Source: Nocardia suismassiliense
GTDB lineage: Bacteria > Actinomycetota > Actinomycetes > Mycobacteriales > Mycobacteriaceae
Reading direction: 5' to 3'
DNA: 64,000 nucleotides
Assembly (NCBI RefSeq): GCF_900269665.1
Contig: NZ_LT985361.1
Span: 3,763,982-3,827,981 of the forward strand
Shown: piece by piece, positions 35,891-44,469 of the stretch
Layout of the letters: every line of letters begins with the position of its first letter
How positions within the stretch are numbered: the stretch's first letter is position 1
Made by a program: the position numbers and the translations under genes
The notes under the pieces: model-generated
The model's input: only the letters and a program-made list of their open reading frames with translations
Told to the model about the DNA's origin: nothing
The model's database searches: none

Positions 35891-37379
35891 CGACGGATTC
35901 CCGGTCCGACAGTCTGGTCATCGTGTACCCGATGACCTTGCCCATCGTGTCGTAGTCGGCCAGCCGGAAACCGTCGGTCCTCGGTTGCAGGCCGTACTGC
36001 TCGGACACCCGGTTCAGCAGCTCGATCTGCTTGACCGAGTCGATGCCGAGCTCGGCCTCCAGTTCGACTTCGTCGGTGAACACCTCGATCGGGTATTCCA
36101 GCGCCTCGGCGTAGATGGTGCGCAGGGTGCCCGCCACCTCGTCGCGTGCGGGTTCGCCGTGGTCGGCACGCGCGTCGTCGGTGGCGGCTACGCCGTTCCC
36201 AGCATGCGCGCCATTGGCGGCGTGCGCACCGTTGGTAGCCGCAACTGGTTGTGGTGCAACAGGTTCCGGCACACTGACCGGATCGCGGTCCGGCAGAACG
36301 GCGGTATGCCCGTTCTCGAACGTGCGCCGGACGTGCGCGATGATCTCGGTGCCGTGCAGATCCCAGAAGGTGTCGAAGTCCGGGTGGACGGCGCCCGCAC
36401 CGAGCAGGCCCACCGCGCGCAGCCGCAGCAGCGCCACTTCGGTCGCGCCGGCGGGCAGTGCGGGCACGGCGGTGTGCGGATCGGTCTCGAGGGTCTTCGC
36501 GGTGAACTTACACAGCGTGCCGAGCGCACCGCATTCGACGAAGCCGCGCACCCCCCGCGCGTACAGCGTGCGGACGCCCTCCGCGAAACGCACCGGCGCG
36601 ACGAGATGGCTTGCCAACAGCTCGGCGATGTCGTCGTCGGCGGTGTAGGACCGGTTCAGGATCGGCGAATACACCTCGGTCTGTGGCGGATTCGCCGGGA
36701 TGTCGCGGATTCGCGCGGCCAAGCCGAGGCCCGCCGGCCGCAACAGCGGGCTGTGGAACGGGGCGGGCGACTCGAGCCGGACGAAGGAGATCCCGATCGC
36801 GGTGGTGAGGCCGCGCAGGGCGTCCATCGCGTCCTGCGGGCCGGACACCACGGTCTGCCGCGCGTGGTTCTCCACGGCGACCGCGAGATCGGCGTTCTCC
36901 ACCAGCTCGACCAGCGTCCGGGTCTTGTGCGGGTCCGCGCCGACGGCGGCCATATAGCTGTCGGGCAGATCCAGTTCGCCGACTGCCTGCACCCGATGCC
37001 AGATGATCCGCGCCCCGTCGGCGACCGAGTACACGCCCGCGCTGACCAAGGCGGCGATCTCGCCGAGGCTGTGTCCCATATGGATACTCGGCCGCAGGCC
37101 GGCCGCGTGCAGCACGCGATACACGGCGACCGAGGTCGCGTAGATCGCGAGCTGGGAAACCCACGGCTCGTCGGCCAGCAGCCGGCCGAGCGTCGGCGGC
37201 TCCTCCCGCAGGACGGCCGAGGAGAGCGAGCGGCCCACCTCGGCCAGGGGCACTGTGTCGACCTCGGCCAGCACGGCACTCACCTCGGGGTGGCGCTTGG
37301 CGGCATTGGCCAGCGCCATCCCGTCGAATCCACCCTGTCCGGGAAAGAGTGCAACGTTTGTCGAAATACGGTTGTCCAC
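35883..37379 (-). CDS. Acyltransferase - acyl carrier protein didomain
   Basis: A 498-residue protein. Residues 1-330 are a FabD-type AT (FPGQGG near 12, GHSLGE with Ser104, APFHS at 206-210, a malonyl-type signature). A flexible Ala/Asn/Gly/His linker (about 380-400, NGAHAANGAHAGNG) leads to one ACP with LGIDSVKQIE (Ser448); the GIDSVK form is characteristic of PUFA-synthase carriers. Only one ACP is present, whereas classical PfaA proteins carry several in tandem. The start is GTG with GGGAG upstream. Its last 8 bases overlap the synthase start, so it acts with that protein, loading malonyl units and carrying the growing chain. Confidence 0.88.
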   Translation of the reverse strand: MDNRISTNVALFPGQGGFDGMALANAAKRHPEVSAVLAEVDTVPLAEVGRSLSSAVLREEPPTLGRLLADEPWVSQLAIYATSVAVYRVLHAAGLRPSIHMGHSLGEIAALVSAGVYSVADGARIIWHRVQAVGELDLPDSYMAAVGADPHKTRTLVELVENADLAVAVENHARQTVVSGPQDAMDALRGLTTAIGISFVRLESPAPFHSPLLRPAGLGLAARIRDIPANPPQTEVYSPILNRSYTADDDIAELLASHLVAPVRFAEGVRTLYARGVRGFVECGALGTLCKFTAKTLETDPHTAVPALPAGATEVALLRLRAVGLLGAGAVHPDFDTFWDLHGTEIIAHVRRTFENGHTAVLPDRDPVSVPEPVAPQPVAATNGAHAANGAHAGNGVAATDDARADHGEPARDEVAGTLRTIYAEALEYPIEVFTDEVELEAELGIDSVKQIELLNRVSEQYGLQPRTDGFRLADYDTMGKVIGYTMTRLSDRESVDV

Positions 37380-37478
37380 CGCTACGTTCTCCCTATTCTC
37401 CGAACCCCGGTCCGGATACTTACTGCGAAACGAAATCTGTTGCCACCGTCGGATGACGGGCAGAAAGGCGGGTAGCGC

Positions 37479-39338
37479 TCAGGCGTTGATCCCGACCAGG
37501 TTCACCTGGTGCAGGGCCAGCCATGCGTTCAACCGCACCGGTGGCTCGGTGTAGGCCGAGCGGGCGATCATCGAGTACGGCTCGGTGATCGGTTTGTCCA
37601 GATGGGCCCGAACCACTTCGGCATCGAGCAGCGGCAGGATCGGTGAGGCGGGCTCGGCCATGATCTTGCCGAGTTCCTGGTTGATCGCGACGTCGTAGCC
37701 GATGTCCTGGGTGGTCGGGTAGGGCGCCTTCTTCCGCTGCGAAATGGAATGCGGTAGAAGGTCTTTCGTGGCGGCGCGGAGCAGGCTCTTCTCCCGGCCG
37801 TCGAACGTCTTGAGCGACCACGGCGCGTTGTACACATACTCGACCAGGCGGTGATCGCAGAACGGCACCCGCACCTCCAGCCCGGTCGCCATGCTCATCC
37901 GGTCCTTGCGGTCCAGCATCATCGCCAGGAATCGGGTCAGGTGCAGATGGCTGGATATCCGGGTGCGCCGTTCCAGTGCGTCGGCGTCGGGCAGGTGAAC
38001 CACCTGACGAACGGCGTCGGCGTACTGATCATCGACATAGGTGTCCAGGTCGATCGCCGCCGCGAGGTCGCGGTCGAGGAAGGCCGCGCCGAGTTTCGCC
38101 GCGGGCACCGGACTCGGTGTGTGCCAGGGGAACGTCGGCTGCTCCGCCGGGAACCACAGGTAGCCGCCGAAGATCTCGTCGGCGCCCTCACCGGACAGCG
38201 CCACCGTCGAGGCCTCGCGGACCCCGCGGAACAACTGGTAGATCGAGGGATCCTGATCGCCGATGCCGTAGGGCAGATCCCAGGCCCGCAGCACCGCGTC
38301 CCGGACCGTCGGCTCGACCAGCGTCGCGGTGTCGAGCAGGATCTCCCGGTGGTCGGTGCCGACGTGGCGCGCCAGCTCCAACGCGAACGGGGTGTCCGGC
38401 GCCTCGCGCAGCAGCTCGGGCTGGAAGTTCTCGGTATGGCCGACGAAATCGACCGAATAGCTGCGCACCCGGCCTTCGCCGTGTGCGCTCGCCGTGCGCT
38501 GGGCCAGTGCGGTGAGCACGCTGGAGTCCAGCCCACCGGAGAGCAGGGTGCACAGCGGCACATCCGAGACCATCTGCTTGGTCACGATGTCCTCGAGCAG
38601 TTCGCGGACGTGACCGACGGTGGTCGCCAGATCGTCGGTGTGCGGCCGGGTCTCCAGCTGCCAGTACCGTTCCTCGCGCCGCTGCCCGCGCCGGACCCGC
38701 AGGATATGGCCGGGCCGCAGCTCGAAGAGGTTGCGCAGCGGCGTGCGTCCCGGCACCCGGGCCACCGCGAGCGCGTCCCGGAGGCCGTCGGCGTCCATCT
38801 CGGCGCGGGCGGCCGGGTTGGCCAGGATGGCCTTCGGCTCCGAACCGAACAGCACCCCGTCCGGCAGCGGGTAGTAGTACAGCGGTTTGATGCCGAGCCG
38901 GTCGCGCACCAGGATCAGTTCGTTCACCCGGCTGTCCCAAATGGCAAAGGCGAACATGCCATTGAGCCGATGCGTGAAGTCCGTGCCCCACTGCAGATAG
39001 GCGCGCTGCACCACCTCGGTGTCGCTGCGGGTGGCGAACCAGTGGCCGAGTCCGCGCAGTTCCTCGCGCAGCTCGGCGAAGTTGTAGACCTCACCGCTGT
39101 AGCTGATGACGAGGAAGGGCTCGCCGTCGTGCGTCGTCTCCGGGGTGCGCATCGGCTGCCTGCCGCCGGCGATATCGATCACCGCCAGCCGCCGATGGCC
39201 GAGCGCGACGTGTTCGCGCACCCAGAGCCCCTCGTCATCGGGTCCCCGGAGGGCCATGGTGTCCGTCATCCGTTGTGCGATATGGGTTTGCGTCCGCAGA
39301 TCCCGGTCGAAGTCGACCCACCCGACGATTCCACACAT
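37479..39338 (-). CDS. Asparagine-synthase-type glutamine amidotransferase
   Basis: A 619-residue protein. An N-terminal class II glutaminase domain (1-200; Cys2, RRLAVIDIAGG and SYSGEVYN) is followed by an ATP-dependent synthetase domain (about 235-600) with the PPi loop SGGLDSS at 267-273. The start is set at ATG 39338: AAAGGG then lies 6 bases away and Cys2 becomes the N-terminal nucleophile after Met removal, whereas the in-frame ATG 39344 touches the ribosome site and would bury the cysteine. Relatives such as OxyD amidate polyketide starters, and others form beta-lactams. In this operon it probably turns a carboxylate of the acyl product into an amide. Confidence 0.88.
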   Translation of the reverse strand: MCGIVGWVDFDRDLRTQTHIAQRMTDTMALRGPDDEGLWVREHVALGHRRLAVIDIAGGRQPMRTPETTHDGEPFLVISYSGEVYNFAELREELRGLGHWFATRSDTEVVQRAYLQWGTDFTHRLNGMFAFAIWDSRVNELILVRDRLGIKPLYYYPLPDGVLFGSEPKAILANPAARAEMDADGLRDALAVARVPGRTPLRNLFELRPGHILRVRRGQRREERYWQLETRPHTDDLATTVGHVRELLEDIVTKQMVSDVPLCTLLSGGLDSSVLTALAQRTASAHGEGRVRSYSVDFVGHTENFQPELLREAPDTPFALELARHVGTDHREILLDTATLVEPTVRDAVLRAWDLPYGIGDQDPSIYQLFRGVREASTVALSGEGADEIFGGYLWFPAEQPTFPWHTPSPVPAAKLGAAFLDRDLAAAIDLDTYVDDQYADAVRQVVHLPDADALERRTRISSHLHLTRFLAMMLDRKDRMSMATGLEVRVPFCDHRLVEYVYNAPWSLKTFDGREKSLLRAATKDLLPHSISQRKKAPYPTTQDIGYDVAINQELGKIMAEPASPILPLLDAEVVRAHLDKPITEPYSMIARSAYTEPPVRLNAWLALHQVNLVGINA

Positions 39339-39383
39339 GGCCATCCCTTTCTGATGTGGCGTCAGCGGCAGCTGCCGCTGCGA

Positions 39384-40148
39384 TCACATGACCTTTTCGG
39401 CGCCGCCGTCGATGATGTAGTCCGCGCCGGTGATGAAACCCGCGACGGGCGAACCGAGGAAGGCGACCAGTGCCGCCACCTCTTCCGGCTCGGCCCAGCG
39501 GTTGAGCGGAACCTGCGCGAGCATCGGCAGGTTGGGCATGAAGTCCTTGGCCTCCATGTGGAAGGTCGCGCTGAGCCGCGGGCCGTATTCGTCCCACAGC
39601 GGCGTGCGAATCAGGCCGGGGGAGACCGCGTTGACCCGAATGCCTTGCGGGCCAAGTTCATTGGCCAGGCTCTTGCTCCACGCGGCCAGTGCGGCCTTCG
39701 AGGCGGCGTACCAGTACGGGCCGGTCGAGGGGAAGCGGGCGACCGCGGTCGAGACGTTGACGATCGCCGCGCGCAGGTGGGGCCGCAGCGCGCGGGTGAC
39801 GTTCAGATTCGCGAACAGGTTGAGCTGGAAGGCTTTCTGCCAGGTCGCGTCGTCGATATCGGCGAAGTTGCCCAGCTGCAGGCCTGCCAGCCCGCCGACG
39901 ACGTTGACCAGCAGATCGACGCCGTCGAATTCCGCGACGACCGCCTGGCGCAGCTGCTCGACGCCCTCCTCGGTGGTCAGATCGGCCTGGACGGTGATCG
40001 CGCCGGTTTCCTTCAGCTTCGAGGTGACGGCGAGGTCGGCACCGAGCACGGTTGCCCCCTCGGCGATCAGTGTCTGAGTGATCGCGCCGCCGATGCCACC
40101 GCCGGCGGCCGTGACCACTGCGGTCTTGCCTGCGAGCTGCAGATCCAT
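39384..40148 (-). CDS. Short-chain dehydrogenase/reductase, first gene of the operon
   Basis: A 254-residue classical SDR: AAGGGIGGAI cofactor loop, NVVGG, Ser in NVSTAVARF and YWYAASKAALAAW (Tyr-x3-Lys), then a C-terminal DGG. The Tyr-x3-Lys spacing marks a ketoreductase or alcohol dehydrogenase, unlike the Tyr-x6-Lys domain in the large synthase. AGGAGAAGAGC precedes the ATG. As promoter-proximal gene of the seven-gene operon it may reduce a ketone on the substrate or product, or supply a tailoring oxidation. Confidence 0.88.
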   Translation of the reverse strand: MDLQLAGKTAVVTAAGGGIGGAITQTLIAEGATVLGADLAVTSKLKETGAITVQADLTTEEGVEQLRQAVVAEFDGVDLLVNVVGGLAGLQLGNFADIDDATWQKAFQLNLFANLNVTRALRPHLRAAIVNVSTAVARFPSTGPYWYAASKAALAAWSKSLANELGPQGIRVNAVSPGLIRTPLWDEYGPRLSATFHMEAKDFMPNLPMLAQVPLNRWAEPEEVAALVAFLGSPVAGFITGADYIIDGGAEKVM

Positions 40149-40427
40149 GCTCTTCTCCTAATTGGTAGTTGACCCGAACAAACCGGATTCGAATAGCCAT
40201 TACCGGGGGCCTTTCCCGAACCTAGACCGCCGCACACATTCGTCGCGAACTGTCGGTTAATGAGACGCTCATCGGGCCCATTACCAGGTAGTTTGCTGCG
40301 GCTATCGGCCGATCGGTAGGCCGGGGGCGCGGGCGCTGAATTGCGGTTGCAGGCGGTCTGGATTTTAGCCGGATAATAGGATCTACTGGTCGCGTCGATA
40401 TCGAGGCGCTAGGGGACGGAAATTACT
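40149..40427. promoter_or_regulatory. Divergent promoter region of the lipid operon and thioesterase
   Basis: A 279-bp gap between the SDR (minus) and the thioesterase (plus). It holds a perfect 10-bp palindrome ATCGGCCGAT (40304-40313) and two direct copies of CCATTACC (40197-40204 and 40278-40285, the first touching the SDR leader). Any of these could bind the SARP at 42.3 kb, but no consensus match can be claimed. Confidence 0.45.
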
Positions 40428-41237
40428 GTGACATTCGAAAAGCATGCTTTGCTGGAGTCCAGCGGCGCCACCCGGAAGAGCCCGGGCGAATGGGTTGTGC
40501 ACGTGCCGCGCACCTGGTGGTCGTGGTCCGGCCCGCTCGGCGGACTGCTCAACGCGCTCGCCGCCCAGGCGGGTGCGGACCTCGTCGACGCGGCGGCGGT
40601 GCCGCAGGCCACGCATACCCAATTCCTGCGAAACCCGTGGGACGCACCGATTTTGCTGCTCGCTACGGTGGAGCGAGCCGGCCGGACCGCGGAGTTCGTC
40701 ACGGTGCGCGGGACGCAGGGCGAGGACACCATCTTCATCTCGACCATCGTGTTCGCGCACCGCACGGGCGCGGCCGGGCAGCAGCGGATCACCGCGCCCT
40801 CGGTACCCGCGCCCGAGGATTGCCCGGAGATCCATTTTCCGCCGGAGCTGGTTCCGTTCGGGCAGCAGTTCGAGCTGCGGCAGGCCTGCGGCGCCTTTCC
40901 GATGACCGGGTCGTCGACCGCGGAAATGGGTGCGTGGCTGCGCATGCGGCCCGAGGTCGCGGCGGATTCGCTGGTGGCCATCGTGGCCATGGACGCGATG
41001 CCGCCCGGGCTCTATCCCACGCTGTCCGAACCTCTCGCGATCGTGTCCACCGAGCTGTCCATCCACCTGCACGGCGATCTGGTGCGCAATCCCATCGACG
41101 ACTTCGTGCTGGCGGTGCAGCGCAACATCACCAGCGGTGATGGGTGGTGTGTGGACGAGGCGAGCCTGTGGGATCGCGCGGGCGGCCTGGTGGCTTCGTC
41201 TCGGCAGTTGCGCCGGATCCTCGACGGCGGAAAGTAG
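40428..41237 (+). CDS. TesB-like acyl-CoA thioesterase family protein (double hotdog)
   Basis: A 269-residue protein. The N-terminal half (GEWVVHVPRTWWSWSGPLGGLLNA) and C-terminal half (SLVAIVAMDAMPPGLYPT) each have the helix-plus-strand look of a hotdog fold, as in TesB-like thioesterases with 4HBT_3 domains. Such enzymes hydrolyse acyl-CoA or acyl-ACP. It starts with GTG after AGGGGACGG. It is divergent from the PUFA-like operon, which has no thioesterase domain of its own, so chain release is an attractive role. It could also be an editing enzyme for either PKS system. Confidence 0.75.
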   Translation: MTFEKHALLESSGATRKSPGEWVVHVPRTWWSWSGPLGGLLNALAAQAGADLVDAAAVPQATHTQFLRNPWDAPILLLATVERAGRTAEFVTVRGTQGEDTIFISTIVFAHRTGAAGQQRITAPSVPAPEDCPEIHFPPELVPFGQQFELRQACGAFPMTGSSTAEMGAWLRMRPEVAADSLVAIVAMDAMPPGLYPTLSEPLAIVSTELSIHLHGDLVRNPIDDFVLAVQRNITSGDGWCVDEASLWDRAGGLVASSRQLRRILDGGK

Positions 41238-41294
41238 TCCGCTCCTTGCTCCTTACGCGGATTTCTTGTTGAATTCTCCTGAACGTCATAAAGT

Positions 41295-41313
41295 CCCCCC
41301 CCATATGGGGGGA
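41295..41313. repeat. Poly-C / poly-G palindrome around CATATG
   Basis: Nine C, then ATAT, then six G, giving a perfect 16-bp palindrome (41298-41313) 58 bp after the thioesterase stop. It can form a GC-only stem with a 4-nt loop, and could be a terminator for the thioesterase or a protein-binding site. The homopolymer runs are also prone to length change. Confidence 0.5.
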
Positions 41314-42024
41314 TCGGGCAACTGTTCTGTAGGTCCGTAATCTTTAGCCCGACAGCACTTTGTGACATTGCATCGCGTACGATGAATTATCGGGGCGGGT
41401 GATATCGACCCCGAGATGCTGCTGCTGGAGATCTGATTCCGCAGTTCAGCAATGGTTTCGGCGCGACATGACATGGCGCTCCGGGATGCCGACGACTTCG
41501 TCCGAATTGCCGATAACGCACTGTCGAGCCAAAAGGAACACACCAATATCGGGGGCATGCGCGAGCTGTGAGAACCGTTGACGGGTGATTGATTTGGCTG
41601 ATAATTTCTGTCATGAAGTTATCTGGGTGATCGTATGTTGTGAGGCCGAGGCCACCAGCTAGATCGTGGCCGAACGCGAGCTCATCGCGCCCCGGTGACG
41701 CCCGATGCCCACGACAACGAACCCGGCCTACGTCCGGCTTGTGGTCCGCGCCCGAAAGCTATTGCTGAGCAACAGTCCTTGCTCTGGGCGCCGACACCGA
41801 AAACTCCCGGTGGGTGCGGCGGCGATCGCACCACCCACTGGGTGCCGAGATCGCCATGCAGTCCTGCCCGGACGCCGATCCGCTCATTGCGCCGGCGTCG
41901 CCGCCCGAGGCTGCGAGTACGCCGACGAGGGGAGTTCATCAGTGCTGGAAATCTGTAGAACCTGTTGCGCCAGAACGGCTTTCGGATTCGGCCGTCGATC
42001 TCGGCGCAGTGTTCGTGGTTCGGG

Positions 42025-42110
42025 TTGACGACGATTCGGAACTGTGTAACATCGTTCTAGAGAGCACTGAACGATACCGACCGGTACTAACAAGACTGAG
42101 CGGTATTAAC
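42025..42110 (+). promoter_or_regulatory. Probable SARP-gene promoter with inverted and direct repeats
   Basis: TTGACG (42025-42030) and TAACAT (42047-42052), 16 bp apart, look like a sigma-70-type promoter. Directly downstream is an inverted repeat, ATCGTTC (42051-42057) and GAACGAT (42069-42075), then direct repeats CGGTACTAAC (42082-42091) and CGGTATTAAC (42101-42110), 19 bp start to start. These overlap or follow the expected transcription start about 200 bp before the SARP gene and could be operator or autoregulatory sites. Confidence 0.5.
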
Positions 42111-42256
42111 GGAAAGGCTGATTGATCAGCAAACGCTGACTGGCTCACCCGGTCCTGGCCCTGCGGAACGGAGGCCGCTGGTCGGGACATCCGGCAGGGC
42201 GCCGTTACCGGTGAATCCTGTTGCGGGAGAGCCGATTCCTCGTGTGGGGGTTCACC

Positions 42257-44461
42257 ATGCTATTTCGAATACTCGGTCCTTTGGAGGTCGTGCACCGCGA
42301 CCAACAGGTCGCCATCGGTGGCGCCAAACAACGTGCGACGCTTGCCTTCCTGCTGCTGCACGCCAACCGAGTCGTACCGACCAGCAAGCTGCTGGACGCA
42401 CTGTGGGCCGGATCCGAGCCACCCGCCACCGCCCGCAAGATTCTGCAGAACGCGGTGTCGGGACTGCGCGGCGCGCTGTCGGTGAATGCCGTGCACGTCG
42501 GTGCCGGCACCCTTGTCACCAAGCCGCCGGGATACATGGTGCGGGTCGACGACGATCAGATAGACCTGTCTCGTTTCCGCAAACGGGTGCAGGAGGGCCG
42601 GACCGAGCTGGCGGCGGGCTCGCCCAAGGCGGCCTCGGTGATTCTCAGTGAGGCACTGTCACTGTGGCGCGGATCGGCGCTGGCCGATCTCGTGGAGATC
42701 GGCACGGATTGGCCGGAGTTGACCGCGCTGGAGAACGCCAGGATCGACGCGATGGAGGACTACTTCGCCGCGGAACTGGCCTGCGGTCGACATCAGACGA
42801 TGCTCGGTGCGCTGGAGAGCATGGTCGAGTCGGAACCGTTGCGCGAGCGACTGTGTGGCCAGCTGATGCTCGCGCTGTACCGCTGCGGCCGGCAGGCCGC
42901 CGCGTTGAACACCTACAGCCGGGTGCGGGCCACCCTGGTATCGGATCTCGGCGTGGAGCCCGGCCGGGAACTGCAACTGCTGCAGCACGCAAGCCTGAAC
43001 CAGGACGCCTCGCTGCACCTGGCCGATATGCCCGCGCCCGACGAATCGATCGTCGTGCAGTGGCCGCGACCGGACGACCGGGCGCAGCCGGACGAGCCGG
43101 TCCCGCCGGCCGAGGTGCCGCACGCCGAGCAGCAGCCGATTCGACCGGTGCTGAAACCGCCTGTGGTTAGGGAACTTTCGGCGGTGTGCCGGGAACAGGT
43201 CAGCCTGCTGCTGGTGCAGACCGAGCTCGGATTCGACCGGGACGCGGGTGAGCCCGAGGACATCGATCGGATGCGCGACGAAGTGGCGCTGGACATTCGG
43301 GGACTCGTGGCGGATTTCGGCGGCGCCGTCGTCACCTCGATGGGCTCGGTCTCGCTGGCCGTATTCGGGCCGGTGGACCAGAACCAGGATCACGCGGAGC
43401 GCGCGGTCCGGGTGGCGGACGCGATCCTCGGCCGGCTGTGTGACGTGCCCGTCGTGCGGGTCGCCGTGTCCACCGGCGAGGCCTCCATTCGGTACCGATC
43501 CGAGCAGATAGATGTCCCGCAGTCGCCCAACGGGGCGGTGCTGGAACGATGCCAATGGCTTTTGGCCGGTGCGCCTTCCGGTGCGATCCGGGTGTGCGGT
43601 GTCACCAGGGACGCGACAGCGGCGCAGGTCGGCTACGACCAGGTCGACGACGGTTCGCGGACCTGGCAGGTCACCTGTGTCCGGGACCCCTCGCGGGCGG
43701 CGACCAGCTCGATCGGCGCGCCGGATCGGGAACTGGAATTGGACGTGCTGCACGGCACGCTCGAGCGGGTGCGGCACCGGGCGGTGCCGCATCTGATCAC
43801 GGTGCTCGGCGAGGCGGGGGTCGGCAAGACGAGGCTGTTGCGTGAGTTCGAGCGACGGGTGCGCGAACAGGATGTCGACCCCCGGTTCGTGGTCTGCGAT
43901 GCGCCGCGTCTGCCCGCGGTGAACGGGGGTGCGGTGCCCTCGGCGATCGTATCGGCCTGCTGCGGCATCACGCCCGCCGATTCGGCCACGATGGCGGGTG
44001 ACAAACTCGCCGGATTCCTGCGCAGGCTGCGGGGTTCGGGTGAGGCCACGCGCAGGCTGACGCATGCGCTACGACCGCTCGTCGATTCGCCGCGCCCGCT
44101 CGGTACCGTCGAGATGTTCGATCGTCTGCGCAGCTTCTTGCGCACGCTCGCCGAGGATTGTCCACTGGTACTGGTCATCGAGGACCTGCACCGGGCCGAC
44201 GACGATCTGCTGGATTTCGTGGAGGGCCTCGGCGCCGACCTCGGTGAGGTGCCGGTGCTGGTAATCCTCACCGCGCGTGACGATCTGCTCGGCAGGCGGC
44301 CGGGCTGGGGTGGCGGGATGCGCCAGTTCAGCACGATCGCCTTGGATCGGCCGTTGGCGGCGAGCCAGGAGCCCGCCGCCAAGATCCGCTATCTCGATGA
44401 GCGGGTGCCGGGCCGACGCAGGGATTCGCTCGTGGCCGGTGTGCGAGCCGGTGCGAGATAG
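42257..44461 (+). CDS. SARP-type regulator with cyclase-like and ATPase domains
   Basis: A 734-residue regulator. A winged helix (1-95, LFRILGPLEVVHRDQQVAIGG) and BTAD (about 100-245) make a SARP module. A degenerate class III nucleotidyl-cyclase-like region (about 310-470, SMGSVSLAVFGPVDQNQDHAERAV and AVSTGEASI) follows, then an AAA/STAND-type ATPase with GEAGVGKTR (518-526) and LVIEDLHRADD. The usual C-terminal TPR region is missing and the tail is basic and short. SARPs commonly activate antibiotic clusters, so this is the best candidate pathway activator for one or both PKS systems. The start is ATG 42257, six bases after GGGGG. The cyclase domain probably senses rather than makes a nucleotide. 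Confidence 0.87.
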   Translation: MLFRILGPLEVVHRDQQVAIGGAKQRATLAFLLLHANRVVPTSKLLDALWAGSEPPATARKILQNAVSGLRGALSVNAVHVGAGTLVTKPPGYMVRVDDDQIDLSRFRKRVQEGRTELAAGSPKAASVILSEALSLWRGSALADLVEIGTDWPELTALENARIDAMEDYFAAELACGRHQTMLGALESMVESEPLRERLCGQLMLALYRCGRQAAALNTYSRVRATLVSDLGVEPGRELQLLQHASLNQDASLHLADMPAPDESIVVQWPRPDDRAQPDEPVPPAEVPHAEQQPIRPVLKPPVVRELSAVCREQVSLLLVQTELGFDRDAGEPEDIDRMRDEVALDIRGLVADFGGAVVTSMGSVSLAVFGPVDQNQDHAERAVRVADAILGRLCDVPVVRVAVSTGEASIRYRSEQIDVPQSPNGAVLERCQWLLAGAPSGAIRVCGVTRDATAAQVGYDQVDDGSRTWQVTCVRDPSRAATSSIGAPDRELELDVLHGTLERVRHRAVPHLITVLGEAGVGKTRLLREFERRVREQDVDPRFVVCDAPRLPAVNGGAVPSAIVSACCGITPADSATMAGDKLAGFLRRLRGSGEATRRLTHALRPLVDSPRPLGTVEMFDRLRSFLRTLAEDCPLVLVIEDLHRADDDLLDFVEGLGADLGEVPVLVILTARDDLLGRRPGWGGGMRQFSTIALDRPLAASQEPAAKIRYLDERVPGRRRDSLVAGVRAGAR

Positions 44462-44469
44462 GAGGTATC

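Larger units (their letters stand above)
41238..42256. other. 1-kb region without a recognisable gene
   Basis: Between the thioesterase and the SARP gene there is about 1 kb of DNA with lower GC than its surroundings. The short reading frames in it have odd composition and no domain. It contains the C9-ATAT-G6 palindrome at 41295-41313 and the SARP promoter and repeats at 42025-42110. It may include the decayed remains of an accessory gene, but nothing identifiable was seen. Confidence 0.6.

Noticed and set aside
30080..37379. Interpretation of the iterative synthase as an enediyne PKS
   Set aside because: Enediyne PksE proteins carry AT, ACP and a PPTase-like domain in the same chain and are paired with a TEBC-type thioesterase; here AT-ACP is separate, there is a CLF-like second KS, and no enediyne cassette genes are present.
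41686..42125. Short plus-strand frames between thioesterase and SARP as genes
   Set aside because: Overlapping frames of odd composition, no domain and no convincing ribosome site; listed instead as an unexplained intergenic region.
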